Assembly: GCF_000002425.4 (NCBI RefSeq)
Contig: NC_037273.1
Span: 13,080,497 to 13,144,496, forward strand
DNA length: 64,000 nt
Direction of reading: 5' to 3'
DNA from: Physcomitrium patens
Lineage: Eukaryota; Streptophyta; Bryopsida; Funariales; Funariaceae
Below are positions 24,901 to 38,099 of the stretch, piece by piece. The notes under the pieces were generated by a model, which saw nothing but the letters and a program-made list of their open reading frames with translations, did no database searches and was not told the DNA's origin. The position numbers were made by a program, and so were the translations under genes. Every line of letters begins with the position of its first letter. Within the stretch, counting starts at the first letter, position 1.

Positions 24901-26267
24901 TGCGATTTTCAACTCAGCCTCCAAGGGAGCCAAGATAACCTCCAGCGAAGGCATGTCGTTGTCTTTCTGTGATGCGTGTACCCTTCGGAGAGTTGCCTCT
25001 GCAGCAGTCTGAGCGGCCAAGGCTGCTTTCCTTTCATCATTCAGTTTCTTCATCTCTAGATTCTGCCAATCACAGGACACTTATGACCATTAATTGCGAA
25101 CACACAAATAAAAGTTCAAAGGATTATAAAAATGAAATAAAGCAGCGAGAAGAGTACCTTGTTGTCAAGAAGAATCAAGGTGCCTTTCAATTTCTCGTCC
25201 ACTTTCTCTAGCTTATCAGAGAGCTGGACATGACAGTCATACAAAATCAGTTTTTTTTTACAGAGGTAAACTCTCTTGGAGAATTCAAGATTTGACAATT
25301 ATCTTGGCACTCGTATCATTAGCAGGCGGTCAAACAAGCCCACCCAAGTGACAATCTAAGAACATGACATTTCACAATACTCTGTAAAAGCGTCGACACA
25401 ACCAACTGAATATGTACCTCATCCACTGCTTTTTGTTTCTGACGGTCCGATAGTCGGAGAGATTTGATCTCTGCTTGGGCTTCCGCCAATACGCGACTTT
25501 TATCTAATGAAATGACACCAAGGTTATTTCGATTGTGTTTCCAGGAACTCCACCTTCCCCAGAAAAAGAAAAGGAAAACCAAAAAAAACACTGAGCAATT
25601 CATCACCGGGCTATAATTACAAGATCTCCAAATATTACCCCGATCGCGGAGTTGGGCGGGTTCGTTCAGTAAGATTACTACGACAGATCTAGTACAATTT
25701 AGGAGGTTAAAACTTATTAGACAGGGAGATGAGGATGTGATAAGGAGAACAATCTCTCCACATGCATAGCCCTCCGTGCAACAAGCTATTCGAGAAAGAC
25801 AACGTTTAAATTTCCTATCTCGTGAAGGAGGGTCGACCTACAATGGCTGTACTGTTCTCATCCGATGACCTAAGGTCAGCCTGCATATGGTCGAGTACCC
25901 AGCATATTCTGGCACGCTGCCGAGGACTCGATAGCATTAGTCTAGATACCTTACCCCTTACTTCGTTTTCAAGGCGCGTCAGCTCCAATCGTACTGGATC
26001 CGAACCATTAAAATGGTTCATCAAATCCCCACTGGCATAAACTGGCCGAGTGCTTCTGCGTCTAGGCTTCTCGTCCGTCTTCGGCACGGTAGGAGAATGA
26101 GACGGAACGATAGGAGAGTGATACGCATTCGAGTAGTCAAGACTCTGTCTCCTTTCACCATGCGAGCTACTGCGCCCATCGAGGGAGTTGTCGTCGTCAT
26201 CTACGCTACTACTCATCGAATCCATCATTGCCCTTCCCACCAACTTCCTGGGCACCCTAGAAGTCAT
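21928..26267 (-). CDS. MAP70: MAP70 family microtubule-associated protein
   Basis: Plant-specific coiled-coil protein that decorates cortical microtubules. Eleven exons on the minus strand: 26267-25955, 25503-25418, 25223-25158, 25062-24892, 24497-24327, 24161-24006, 23618-23472, 23222-23151, 23041-22367, 22262-22069 and 21961-21928. They join without a break into 694 residues, slightly longer than typical members. The long coiled coil runs from about residue 85 (GSDPVRLELTRLENEVR) to 415. It includes APLEAELKIARQE, SMVDDLQNRNQELLKQIEIC, AVLAGGAAVNAARDYQR and MPVKQWLEERRFLQ. A Gly/Ser/Ala/Glu-rich linker (about 420-570) leads to the conserved C-terminal coil (GVLYDMLQKEVISLR, EVEAKKMRREV). 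An in-frame TGA nine bases upstream supports the start at 26267; the ATG pair at residues 14-15 is an alternative. Intron 4 has a GC donor. The last exon (11 codons) is the least certain. Confidence 0.93.
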
Positions 26268-27240
26268 GTTTTTTCACCCTCACTGCCTCTGGCCCCAAAT
26301 TCCACCTGCTCACACCTCACAGCATTGGACGCAGCCGAGGCGGACACGGCTGCGCCTGCAAACACCCCAACCGTACGCCGAAGCACAAAACTTCATCGTC
26401 ATCCCGCTCTATCCTGTTTCCCCTACACTTCGAGCATTGGCATGCCGCTCCTCAAATAACTCCTTTTTTTCCTAAACTTGCTTATCTTGGTTCATCAGAA
26501 CTTGCACAAACTCCCTCCCGACACCCAACCAACCAACCAGCACGGATAGATTAATGCCCTTCCTCCCTGGCCAGCTATACCCTCCGATGCGCCTCCCATC
26601 TGCCCCTAACCCTCGCTTTCGTTCGCAAATACTCTCATCAGCTCAGCTCCGACCTCCTTCTGAGTCAGCGTCGAGATGCGAATCAAATGCCCACCAGAAG
26701 CAACCCTACACCTAGCTACCACCCAAGCAAAAGCGATCTCCAATGCAACTTATCTGCCACAAAGCGCCATTTCAGATGCAACTTGGGAAACGACAAACAT
26801 AACATCATACCCACATCACCATGGATGCAACACCACCCTAGTCCCCCCTCCCTCCCACGTCATACCCCATCTCCAGACCCCAACACCCTACAAGACCACC
26901 ACCGCAACAGCCCGCAAACCCAAACCACGATCGGAACCAACTACGCCCCTCGAGGGCGTAAGCAGACTGTGGGTGGTCTCCGAGCGTCTCTTTCAGTCAC
27001 TAACGAAGCCAGAAGTAGGGTGATGAAAGGTGTGATAAGCGATGGGTAGGCCGCGTCGAAGCGCTCAACCCCCAAGTCCTACAACAACAGCAAGCCCCTC
27101 TCTCTCTCGCTCCCCCTTGTGCTCTATCTCTCTCTCGCTCCCTCTCTCTCTCTCAGTGTTCAGGCTGTAGGCAGGCGAGTTATAGCAGAGGAAGCGACCG
27201 CGATGCGCACGAGGACATGGGGCGGGGGGGGGGGGGGGGG
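26268..27240 (-). promoter_or_regulatory. Probable 5' UTR and promoter region of MAP70
   Basis: No conserved coding sequence. On the minus strand 27097-27158 reads as GA repeats (GAGAGAGA...GCGAGAGAGAG), a pattern common near plant transcription starts. A run of 17 C (plus-strand G, 27224-27240) lies just upstream of it. The transcription start is therefore likely near 27100-27200, giving a long 5' UTR, possibly with an intron. No clear TATA box. Confidence 0.4.
27224..27240 (+). repeat. Homopolymer G17
   Basis: Seventeen uninterrupted G on the plus strand after ggc. It could form a G-quadruplex near the MAP70 promoter, and it is also a place where assemblies are often wrong. Confidence 0.8.
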
Positions 27241-28274
27241 ATTACAGGCTCGGGAGAGTGAGTGAGTGAGAGTGCGAGTGCGTGCATGAGCCTGGGCTGA
27301 TGGAGGAGTGTGAGAGTGAGTTAGGGAGGCGCCGTGGCAGCGAGCGTTTGGAAGCTAGCTGGCTACTACTGTAGCTACCAGGTTCACGCTAAGGCTAGGC
27401 TAAGCTAAGGCAAAGCCAAGGTAGCAGCAGAGAGTGCCGTGCCGTGCCGGGCATCAGCAGCACCAGCAGCACCAGTAATGGCAGAGCACGCGCACCACCC
27501 TTCGGGTACCCAGAGCTGGGGAATGGTGTGTCTGTCTCTACGCTCTGATTACGTAATTGCATTGTGTGTTTGTTTTCTGTAGGTGCGTAAATCTCCCATT
27601 TCCTCTCTACAATAAAGAATTTATGAATTGCCTACCTTTAAATTAGTTGTTTACCCAGGAGTGATATATTTTTTGAATTAACATAAAAATATATAAAAAT
27701 ATATAAAAATGTACGTTTTAAACTAAGTTTTTTAAAAAAAAATAGTTTATTTTATGAAACTTTAACATTGAAATAAAGAACAGAAAAATACCAAAAATAC
27801 TGAAAACACAAATGAATTCATACATACTATTGGTATTAATGTTTGATAATAATAATAATAATAATAAAATATTCATTTTTAAGGTACCACAGATAAAATT
27901 ATATACTTATATATATACACATATCAAAACGCTTCAGTACAAAATTATTAAAAATAAAATTTGTGAATACTCCATTTAAAGATATTACTGTAAAAACCTC
28001 TAAGAATTGTATACTCTTGTATTGGCTAAAGATGTTACGATTTTTCTACGTCATACCATTTTAGCTCTAGCAAAATAACAAAATTAACAGATGAAAAATA
28101 TTAGTGGCTGCAAATGTAAGTTTTGTAAGACAATTCATAAAATCTTATGATACATGTATGAAATATGAAAGTATTAAGACATTAGAATTTTTTTTTTTTT
28201 TTTAAATTACGAATTTAGATTTATAAAATTTGTGAGGTTAGCTTGCAAACATAACATATATTTATTGATATGTG

Positions 28275-28305
<31 letters not shown>

Positions 28306-28680
28306 AATTTATTCTAGTGTTTTCTATCAATAAACAGGCCTACTTCATATCAAAGATATTAGAAGTTTAGTTACTAATGATTCAAGTAATTATTTTGGAA
28401 TTATGCAATAATTTTTTTGTTGATAAATATAATATTTAAATAATAAGAGACAAAAAGGAAGTTAAAGTACAATATTTATTCAACAATAATATATCTTTTA
28501 TAAAAAAATGGTTTAATATATTTGCATATATATATATATATATATATAAATCCATGAATATATTTGTGTGTCACTTCATTTCTTTCTTTTTTTCTTTCTT
28601 TTTTTTTCTTTTTTTAAAAGAATTCAAAATTTTATTTCTTTTTGATGGAATTTAACGAAGATTAAACTAATGCTGGCTTT
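27241..28680. other. Spacer: GC-rich edge then AT-rich sequence
   Basis: 27241-27560 is still GC-rich and repeats short motifs (gagtgagtgagtgag; agcagcaccagcagcacc). After 27600 it becomes AT-rich with (taa)n at 27848-27868 and (TA)n at 28290-28307 and 28527-28549. No gene or transposon domain seen. Confidence 0.5.
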
Positions 28681-29380
28681 AAAAAGTCAAATACGAAGAG
28701 TATTTGACTTTGCAAAGTCTGATAAATGAATGCGAAGTCGGAATGATGACGGGACTAGGAGAGTTAGCAGAGGAAGAAGAAGTGGACGAGTGCTGACAGA
28801 GATCAGGAACCTCGAGGAGCGCCACATCTTAACAATGTGCAGCGATTACCATGAAACTAGATCACAAGTGACAGACAAAAACTGTAGCTAAATCGACAGT
28901 GAAATTGAAGAGAACTGAGAAGCTTTTTTAACGATTTGATACACAACGACACTGGCTTAGTTTAAATCAGGGGTAGAGCTTCGAACCTGCCTCAGTCAAT
29001 TATACCATTCCTCGACGCATTCCCATTGTTGAGCCATGAGCATCCTCCTCCAGAACTAAGGCGATAGATCAGAAGGCGTAGCGCAGGTGCTGTAGATTTG
29101 TGCATCGGCGTCTATGAATCTATCGCTGATTGAAGAAAAGGACGATGCGAATTCCCCCTTCAGCAACGTGGGCACTCCACTTCTGCAAGCCTTTCACAAA
29201 ACTCTTGGCTGTACATCTGCGAAATTTGAACTACCCCCATCGATTTCATGGCAACCGCGGCGCCCTTGAACCCGCCACTGGGAAGCGGATGAATGAGATC
29301 ACCCAGAGGATGGACGACTTTCGTCAAATCTTGAACAACTGCACCATTCCAAATAACAAAGCATGTTGGTTTTGATATTT
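28681..29380 (+). other. Small moderate-GC island with short reading frames, possible gene fragment
   Basis: An island of balanced composition inside AT-rich sequence. Two neighbouring frames look protein-like. One starts with ATG at 29115 (MNLSLIEEKDDANSPFSNVG, then TPLLQAFHKTLG) and stops near 29268. The other overlaps it (29130-29375) and ends ATGKRMNEITQRMDDFRQIL. They could be one gene fragment with a frameshift. No family is recognised. Confidence 0.25.
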
Positions 29381-30026
29381 TATTATATGAATGTAATAAT
29401 ATTATTGTGTTGAGTTAATAAAAATGATAATAGATTTCACATTGTAAAGATCTGTTTAGTCACACGTAATTAATATGTAGACATCATTTGTACTTTTTTT
29501 TACAAGCAAGGATTATATGTATGTGTATACACATACACATGTACATATGCTTATGAATAAATCTATTTGATTCAAACAAAGACATGTTTGACAGAGTTTC
29601 GAACATAATAAAAGACTATAAAGAAGTTCATAAACAAACCTTAGAATTAGCCACAAGTATACATAACGGTTACATAATTTTTTTATGAAGTTCAAATAAG
29701 AAAAAATAAAATTTATATCAAAATTTTCTTATGTTGAAGATTTTTCTAACATAGGAGTAAATTTATAATTTTTAAATTTAGAAAATTTATTGTATTATCT
29801 AATTATTTTTTATAAATTTATTGTACTAATAAAATTATAAATTATAAAATTAAATATATATAAAAATTAAATTTATTAATAAATTATAAATTTAAAATAA
29901 ATTAAACTTGCTATACTAATAAATTACGAAATTAAATATAAAATTTTAATTTTAAATTTAGAAATTTTATTGTATTATCTAATTACATATTTAGAAATTT
30001 TATAATTTTATAGGAATATATTTAAT

Positions 30027-30068
<42 letters not shown>

Positions 30069-31267
30069 CATATTGATTAACTTTTTATTGTATTTTGGTG
30101 GTTCAATTATGTCATGTGCAATTATATGATTGAGTTTGATAGTAAATTTATTTAATTGGAATTATATTAGATAACTTGTATAGTTGCACATGATATTCTT
30201 GTTGAGATTTTTCCAAGTTGTAATATGGATCTATAGGCAATATGTGCTATATACTTCTGTTTGTTCTTATTTCAGATTAATTGATTTATTTAATTAATAA
30301 AATAAAATAAAAATATATAAAATCTTTGTGACATATTATTTTGTGATTCTAGGAAAAATTTAAAAAACCATTAAAAAATACAATTTTAAATAAAAAGGTA
30401 AGACAATGGATAATTTGGTTTTACTAGAAGATATATTTCTTATCTCTTAATTTTTTCTAGAAGATATCTTTCTTATCTCTTAATCTTTTTTTTTATTTCC
30501 TATTTGTAGAGTTTTTTTTGAGTTTTTTAGAAATCTGTTTTGATCTTTTCAAAGAGTATAAATTATATAAGTTATTGAGTATTTTATTTAATAATTGAAA
30601 TTATTAAAAAACTTCCAAATTATTTTTTCTGAGAGGCTGTAAATTATATTCTTTAAAAATATATTATTTTTAAATTTTTTTGAAATAAATTAAATTAATT
30701 AATAAAAATTAATAAAAATTATTTTTTCTTTCTTATAATTGAATCTTCAATCAAGATTTGCATCCATACAAAGTAATCATTAGTTTATTGAATCAAAGAA
30801 ACTTAAGTGAATTATTGCAATTCTAAATAACTTATAGTGACAAAAGATTTTCACAAAGTCCAACTATATGGTAATGACTACAAAATCTTAAAGATGTTTT
30901 GAACAAGTCAAAATAATAATTACAAGATTTGTAAGTAAGAAAAAGAAGAGAATATAAAAGGCCATAAAAATATTTTTGGAAAAATTGTTGAAAACTAACA
31001 AAGTAAGTATAAATTATTATATAATTTTTATTTTGGATTAATTAGAAACATTTAAGATTTATTAAGTAGAATCAATTATTTTAAAGATTGAATCTTTAAG
31101 CTATTCTATTAAATTCTTTTGAGTGAAACTTATAGGCACTTTTTTTTTATTAGCATTATCTTGGTTCAATTTGTGTCATTGTTATAGATGTATTTCTAAA
31201 ACAATAGTCAATATTAAAGCAGTTAGGATGAAATTGATAAAAATATTTAACATTTTGGCAAAACTAA

Positions 31268-31315
<48 letters not shown>

Positions 31316-31372
31316 AAAACTTAAAATTATAATAAAGATTACATTTTCCTTTCATTCTTACAACTAAAAGAG

Positions 31373-31412
<40 letters not shown>

Positions 31413-31499
31413 AATGTAGTATTTATGTGTATATATTCCCTTTTTCTCTAAAACTTTATGTATATTTATATGTATATTTTACATTCTACTTTCATTTAT
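29381..31499. other. AT-rich sequence without recognisable gene
   Basis: Contains (TA)n at 30030-30067, 31270-31308 and 31378-31407. A near-duplicate of about 27 bp (ctagaagatatatttcttatctcttaa and ctagaagatatctttcttatctcttaa) sits at 30425-30483. No coding signal. Confidence 0.5.
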
Positions 31500-33400
31500 A
31501 CTACTAGAAGACTCTCAACTATTATATGGACCAATTTATAACTTTTTCCAAAATAAACTTATTTTTTTAAAAGACTGTACTGATGAAAATATTGTAAAGA
31601 AATTTATTCAACATTCAAAATCTACTACAAGTGTGCAAATCTTTTTTGTAAAGAAAAGAAATAGATTCTTACAAATGTGTAGAAATTGTGATGATTTTAT
31701 TAAATTTATTATCAAAACTTGTGATATTTTGACTTAAATACTAACACTTTTTGATAAACATTGTAAGGTTAAGATCTACATTAAGATAGATTTATAAAAA
31801 GCTTATAATTTGATATATATTAAAAAAAGGGATGAATTGAACACTATATTTTAAATTAGATTTGAATATTTTAAATATAATATTATATCTTTTAGACTAA
31901 CAAATGTACCAACTACTTTCTAATCTTTGATAAACAATGTATTTCATAAATTAATAGATTGTTCTATTGTAAATTTATTGGATAATATTCTTATTTATTT
32001 TTATAATATAAAAAATGTAATCAACATGTATGTCTTATTTTGCATAAACTTAGAAGTATGAGACTATATGTCTAGATAATAAATCAAATATTTTACACAA
32101 TTCAAGTGGAATTTTTGAAATATATTATTTCAAATATTATTTTGCAATTAGATTTTTAAAAAGTACAAACTATCAAATTTTGCTACTTTTTTAATAAAAT
32201 TAATCTAAAAAGATAAATTAAAATAGAATTGAGATGCAAAAATAATATTTTAAGGTTTAAAAATGACTTTCATTATAACTTCTATTTCTTTTACTTAGAT
32301 TTTATAAAAATACATGCATTATATTTAGCATCAAATAAATTTCAAACACATATGGATATAGATAATAGGCTTCATTCCATTTTTTTTGTTTCAAAATAGT
32401 TTCAATAATCAAGGTTAATTATAAGATCTATAATAAAGAACTTCTTACTTATGTGGATTAACTTTTAGAATAGTAATATTATCTAAAAAAAATTTAATCC
32501 AAATAAAGTTTTTAATAATGATAAGAAATTTGAGTATTTCATATTAAAATATGACTTAGATCATTTTCAAGCTTATTAGAATATATATATTTATTAAAAA
32601 ATTTATTTAATCTTTCATATCAACTTAAAAAATATATATATTAAATTTCTTGTTTGGACATTTTTATCTTATAAAAAAGAACAAAATTTAGCAGATGATT
32701 AAAAAAAATTGATCTTCTAAAATCAAATCTCTTGTGGCTTTAGACTATTAAGTCAAAAATCTTATTTAATACTAATTTCCTTCATGAAGTTTTTTCAAGT
32801 ATATTTAGTAATCCTTCTTATTCTTCTTGTTAGAAATAACATTTTTTAAGCTTTAAAATTTTTAATTTTAATAGTAACATTTTTTATAATAAAGATATTT
32901 ATATAATCCAAAAGATTAAGTATGTATGTATATATATATATACTGTAAGCACAACACAATTTTTTAGCAATATGACATTTTAGATAGATTAAATCTTTAA
33001 AGCTTATTTAAAGTGATTTTGGTGGCTTCAAATGTAAAAATGTTTTAAAGAATTTAATTAATCTTGTGATATGAATCATTAAGCAAAGACTCTACAATAT
33101 CAATTCTATAGACTTTTCCAACTTTAATCTATTCCAAACCAACCTTGATCATTTATTCTAAATGACTTCATCACAAGTCTTTTTTTAATTTTATATGATA
33201 TATTTTTTTTTATAGTAGTAGATTATTTATTAAAAATAATAGTATATTTTGTATCATAAAATCTATTAATATATATAAAAAAATTAATTTTTGAAATATT
33301 AATAAAAAACATAGATATTTTGATATACTTCTTAGACATTTTGGTATCCATTGAAGTTACTCATTGTATATTTGAGATTAGATGAATGGAATAGAAGACA
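31500..33400 (+). mobile_element. Chromovirus-like pol remnant F
   Basis: Plus-strand relic of RT, RNase H and part of integrase in broken frames. RT reads FFVKKRNRFLQMCRN near 31650, then LTNVPTTF near 31900. At about 31975 the YxDD box appears as LLDN before ILIYF, so the second catalytic Asp is Asn. RNase H similarity (NRLHSIFFVSK) lies near 32355, and a ghost of the integrase start (a VDY-like stretch followed by a KSI-like one) near 33200-33270. The LTRs were not securely found. Confidence 0.6.
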
Positions 33401-33671
33401 ATTATTGGTGACCAAATATTTCATATAACCAAAAAAATTAATTAGCGATTCTTAAAAAATATCAAAAAGTTTGAATCTTATAAAATAAAAATATATATTT
33501 TTTAATATACATAAGAGAATAATAATTTAGTTTCAATTTTCTACCATTAGATCCACAACCAATAAAAAAAAAGTACACTCATCTACAATCATGATAATCA
33601 AATCTTCATTGCTGCCATCTACAATGATACCTGAGGTAGTCTTTAATTATAGAACCTTAATTATTTGTTTA

Positions 33672-33760
33672 AAAGAAGGAGGGATTTGCCACAAATTTAT
33701 CTCATTTTTTTGCTTCCTATTGAGATGAGGGTTGAGTTGGCCTTCCCTTCCTTTATAAGA
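33672..33760 (+). promoter_or_regulatory. Polypurine tract plus LTR-like start with TATA box
   Basis: AAAAGAAGGAGGGA at 33672-33685 is followed by TTTGCCACAAATTTATC. About 65 bp further a TATA-type box (TATAAGAAG, 33754) precedes a pyrimidine-rich leader. This resembles a 3' polypurine tract joined to an LTR, possibly the 3' end of remnant F or of another family. No second LTR copy was found. Confidence 0.3.
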
Positions 33761-35082
33761 AGAGCCACTTTGCTCTCTTAGCCCTTAAATTTTGTCACTT
33801 CTTTGCTACTCTTCTCTCTTTGTATCACTATCCTATCACTCTCCTTTCTCCGTGATGTTTTTCTATAGATGATGGTAAGTTGTTTTTAAAGTCCACAATA
33901 AATATAAATATATTTTTTAAACTTAGATCAATTACAAAAGAATGCAGTTGGAATTTGGACATGCTATCTTCAACTATGAACATAAATTGATAACTTAGAA
34001 TGATCATCAAGTACCATTCTTCTCTGCTGAATGGCATAATATATCGTTGTCATGTTGTAACATGGCTATATGGTGAAAGATGATAATAACGATCTTATTA
34101 TAGAAGAGCCAAGTTAAAAGATAAAGTAAAAAAATATGGATAAAAGATAGGAACATAGTAAAACTTTTAGTAGTAATGCTATCTTTTTAGAAAAGTGACT
34201 TCTAATTATTTTGTAGGGCCATAAATAAGGCAAAGCAAAATAGATTGGAAAAATAAATGATATAGGGATCTTAAGGATGAATTTAAGAGTAAATTCTAGC
34301 AAAAATTACCTAAAAAAAACTAAATATTGATACTTGGAGAGGGCTGGTTATAAACCATATTTGAAGTCAGACTCCAAGGCACAAAACCAAGCTTCAACGA
34401 CAATTCTGGGATTATTTTGGAGATCAAAGGATAGTATCTAGGAGTTGATTTGGTAGATTTTTTTAACCATTGGTTTTTTGTGATTTGGATTTGTATCAAC
34501 TTTGTCAGAGTTTTGAAAAGTGAGGATTTGTTTTGGGTGACTTTGGATTTGTAAAATAAAAGGGGAGATACTTTTTGGAAAATTTCATAAGTTTGGATGT
34601 AGATCTATAGATGAAATTTTAGAAGTTTGTGGATTTATATGTGTTCAATATATGTTATGAGTTTGAGCTTGATTAAATGGATGGATCAAGGATTATTGAG
34701 GTTTAAATGGGTCGGGATCTCGGAAAGTAGAGTTTAGATCTAATAAGGATTTCTAAGATTTCTTACAATCTATTAATTGGATTGGAGTGAAAATTATATG
34801 TGTGGATAGTAGAATTATTTTTCTACATATTTGAAAAATTTGAGATCAAATGAATGGTTCGATAAGGAGATATCAGCGCTAGAAATTCAACATTTAGATT
34901 GGAGAAGGAGGCCGACCAATATCCAAGCAAATATTAGGGTCGATCTTCTTTTTAGTGAGTTTGATCTTCTTCAAAAAATTTGTGCTTATTGTCAATTTAA
35001 TTGTTAAGAAGTGTGCAAAATTTGAGTTAAAATCAATAGTTCATTCATTAGTTATTGAGGTTTAAATCTAATGTAGGAATTA
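33761..35082. other. AT-rich sequence, no gene recognised
   Basis: Composition is somewhat less AT-rich (34320-34960) than the surrounding repeats. It reads like an untranslated leader or LTR interior. No domain or repeat partner was identified. Confidence 0.4.
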
Positions 35083-35410
35083 TTTGGAATTATTTAGGAT
35101 TTGGTTAGGGTTTGTTAAGGATTCAATTAGGATTTGATTAGGATTTGTTTAGGATTTGATTAGAATTTATTTAGGATTTGACTAGAATTTGGTTATGATT
35201 TATTTAAGATTTATTTAGAATTGATTAGAATTTATTTAGGATTTGACTAGAATTTATTTAGGATTTGTTTAGGGTCTGACTAGGATTTGATTAGGATTTG
35301 TCTAGGATTTGATTAGGACCATTTAGGATTTGACTAAGGTTTGACTAAGGTTTGACTAGGATTAGATTAAGATTTGATTAGATTTTGACTATGATTTAAT
35401 TAAGGTTTTT
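35083..35410 (+). repeat. Degenerate 11-bp minisatellite with telomere-like TTTAGG motifs
   Basis: About 30 diverged units of roughly GGATTTGATTA follow each other (ttaggatttga, ttaggatttgt and so on). Many unit junctions read TTTAGG or TTAGGG, close to the plant telomere repeat TTTAGGG, but the period is 11, not 7. It ends in a (TA)n tract at 35419-35440. Confidence 0.75.
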
Positions 35411-36227
35411 ATTTTAATATATATATATATATATATATTTAAAAAAATTTCTATATTATTTCTTTATGATTTTTTTAAAGGAGCTTCAAGAATTCTTTGT
35501 GTTTCTTGTATAATTCTTTTGAAATTTTAATTGAATTTGATTGATATTTGATGATATTTTCTAATCTTTAATTATAATTTGTTTAAGAAATTATTAGAGT
35601 TCTTAGAACTTGTTACAATTTTTTTTTTTTTATCTTCCACAACCAAATGTCTAGTATATTCTTAAGTCAAACTTCACTTAATACGACATTGTAGTATAAG
35701 AAATTCTTCTAATAAGACTATAGAAAACATGCACGTCCTTGTGTGGCTATAACATGCTGCTATATATATTATACTAGGCAAGAAATAAGCAATAGATGAG
35801 GTGCTAGAGTGGTACAAAAAAAAAACAAGAAAGTTCTGTAAATAGAAATAACAATTGCTATGGATCTTGCTCTAATTTCAATATTCAATAAACCACAAGC
35901 CAAGTTTGCATGGTTATTAGAACATGATACATTGTTAGAGATATTAAAGTCGTGGTGAGCAGTGGATCAAAAATTCAACATGTGCACTTTGACTATAAAG
36001 ATGATTGTAGTCTTGACTTAAGGCACATAGATTATATGAAAGTACATGGAATTATTTCATAGACATGTTAATGCAATACCACCTTGCATGTATTATAATT
36101 TTGAGCATTTTTATGCATTGTCTTTAAAAATCCTAATCAGACCAAGAGTTGATGTCCATACAATTCTATCATCTTTTATTCTTAAGGTAGGTTGTGTGCA
36201 AATAAGATATAATTGTTTTCTTTTAAT
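35411..36227. other. AT-rich flank of copy B
   Basis: Contains (TA)n at 35419-35440 and a poly-T at 35622-35632. The stretch 36046-36273 (+) is open but unassigned and runs into the LTR. Likely the pre-insertion sequence of copy B. Confidence 0.4.
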
Positions 36228-36748
36228 TGTCACCAACCTACATACTTATTCTAATATTTACTTATATAATTAAATAGAAGTAAATAAAAGTAGATTTATT
36301 TCATAATATGTTTTAGAGATACTTCTTAGAAGCTTCATAGGTACTACTTTGACTTTACATGTATTTGTAGTTGATTGGTAGGTTAAAAAATTTGTCAACA
36401 AATTAACCATGTGTTGGTAGCTTATGGAACAAGCTATCTAGCATACATATAAAAAACTTGTCTTATAAGTTAAGATATGTGTATTGAAAAGTCAACATGT
36501 TTTGCAAGTCCTATGGGACATCACTACATAGCTTCTAGTTAACAGTATATATGAAGGCAAGAGTAAAGCTTTCAATGTCTTTTTAGTCCTTAGTCTTATT
36601 TTAAGACTTTTTAGTCTTTTTTTCTTTTACAATAGCTATTCTAATTTAATACTATATCAACTTTAAGTGATTTTTTAGTCTTTTTAAGTGACACAAGAAT
36701 GTATTGACATTTTAATTCTTTGAAGTTCATATCTTTAATATTTTGACA
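36228..36748 (+). repeat. 5' LTR of copy B
   Basis: Starts TGTCACCAACC and ends ATTTTGACA. It carries GAAGCTTC at 36329-36336 and the hairpin tagcttatggaacaagcta near 36418-36436. It is followed by agagttctaag rather than a clear primer site. Confidence 0.87.
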
Positions 36749-36869
36749 AGAGTTCTAAGTTATTATTCTTGTCTTATTTTAGAAGTGAATGGATTATTCC
36801 ACTTCTATTATTATACTATGAAGGTTTTGAATTACCGATCTTTGAACAAACTGTTTAGTTTTCTAACAC

Positions 36870-36897
36870 TTTTTTTTTTTTTTTTTTTTTTTTTTTT
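36870..36897 (+). repeat. Poly-T tract (28 nt)
   Basis: Uninterrupted T run inside copy B, downstream of the 5' LTR. It may be the scar of an inserted short element or slippage. Confidence 0.8.
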
Positions 36898-37099
36898 CTT
36901 TAAACAGAGCAGATTATCCTTTTTTTTAGAAATTTTTATTTAATATTAGAAGTTGTGAATTATCTTCCTTTAATTTGAGTCATGGATTTATTAAGTCATT
37001 TGAAATAGAAGAAAAAAATCATAGATTCTACACTTATTAGAAGTGTGAATAGATTTATAACTATTGCAAATCTTTATAAACTTTTTAACATTCTTAGAA

Positions 37100-37980
37100 T
37101 AAAAATTTCATGCATCACTAGCATCAACTAAAGAAATGCTAATCCTATGCCTATGGAAGACGTTCAATATCTATATCAAGAAGTTATGTAGTTGAAAGAA
37201 GCAAGTAGATTGATCTTACAATCAAATCTAGGAAGTTTTTCTTTTATAAAGTATGATGGAGATACAGATTAGTATGTAGGATAAATTTGATGGAAGAAGA
37301 TCAAAATTTTGAAGATTTTTCCAATAAGTCAAGCTCTATCTAAGATTACATTCCTTTCAATATTCTAATGGATTTACTCAATTTGGATTCATAAGCTCAC
37401 TTTTATCTGAAAGTGCTCTCTTTTGGTTTGTACCATTAATGAAAAAGGATTCACAACTCTTTTATGATTTGAATTCATTCTTAAAAATATTCACAACTAT
37501 ATTTGGAGATAATGATAAAATAGAGTAGCAAAGTCTAAGCACTTATATTTACAACAAAGATCACGATCAACTATTATATATACTATGAAATTCCAAAATC
37601 TTCAGTGTGACATGAACTAGAATAACAAAGCTCCCATCAATTAATTTTGAAATGGATTAAAGAATAATATCAAAGATTTGTTATTAATAATATCAAAAGC
37701 AAAAACTTTAGAATAATTTATTGTTCAAGCCATTGTATGCCACAACTGATTATTTGAAAGGCATCATGAACAAAAACTTGGTGGAAGAAGAATAAGACAA
37801 ATAATGATGGTAGCTTGTAAGTTTTCAAAAACTTATTTATTAAAGCTAGAATCAATACAAATTAACATGATACATATTAAATTCTTTATTGAACAAAAAA
37901 AGACTTGACGTCATTAAGTAGGTTTGTGCTTATATTGTGGTAAAGCCAAACACATTGCTCAATATTGTCCAAAGAAGTAA
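37100..37980 (+). pseudogene. Gag of copy B with intact zinc knuckle
   Basis: Broken frames from about 37100. The CX2CX4HX4C zinc knuckle C-L-Y-C-G-K-A-K-H-I-A-Q-Y-C at 37927-37968 is complete and is followed by PKK and a stop at 37978-37980. It binds packaged RNA in active relatives. Confidence 0.7.
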
Positions 37981-38099
37981 AGCAATTATAAAATGAGGAG
38001 CATGATTGCCAAAGAAGATAATGTGTCAAAAAACAAATTTTTTTAGCTATCATAGAGATTGTGCAACTGAAATCATGTACAATATCTAATAAAGGTCCT

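Noticed and set aside
31123..31376. Frames encoding Tyr-Ile repeats on both strands
   Set aside because: Simple translation of the (TA)n microsatellite.
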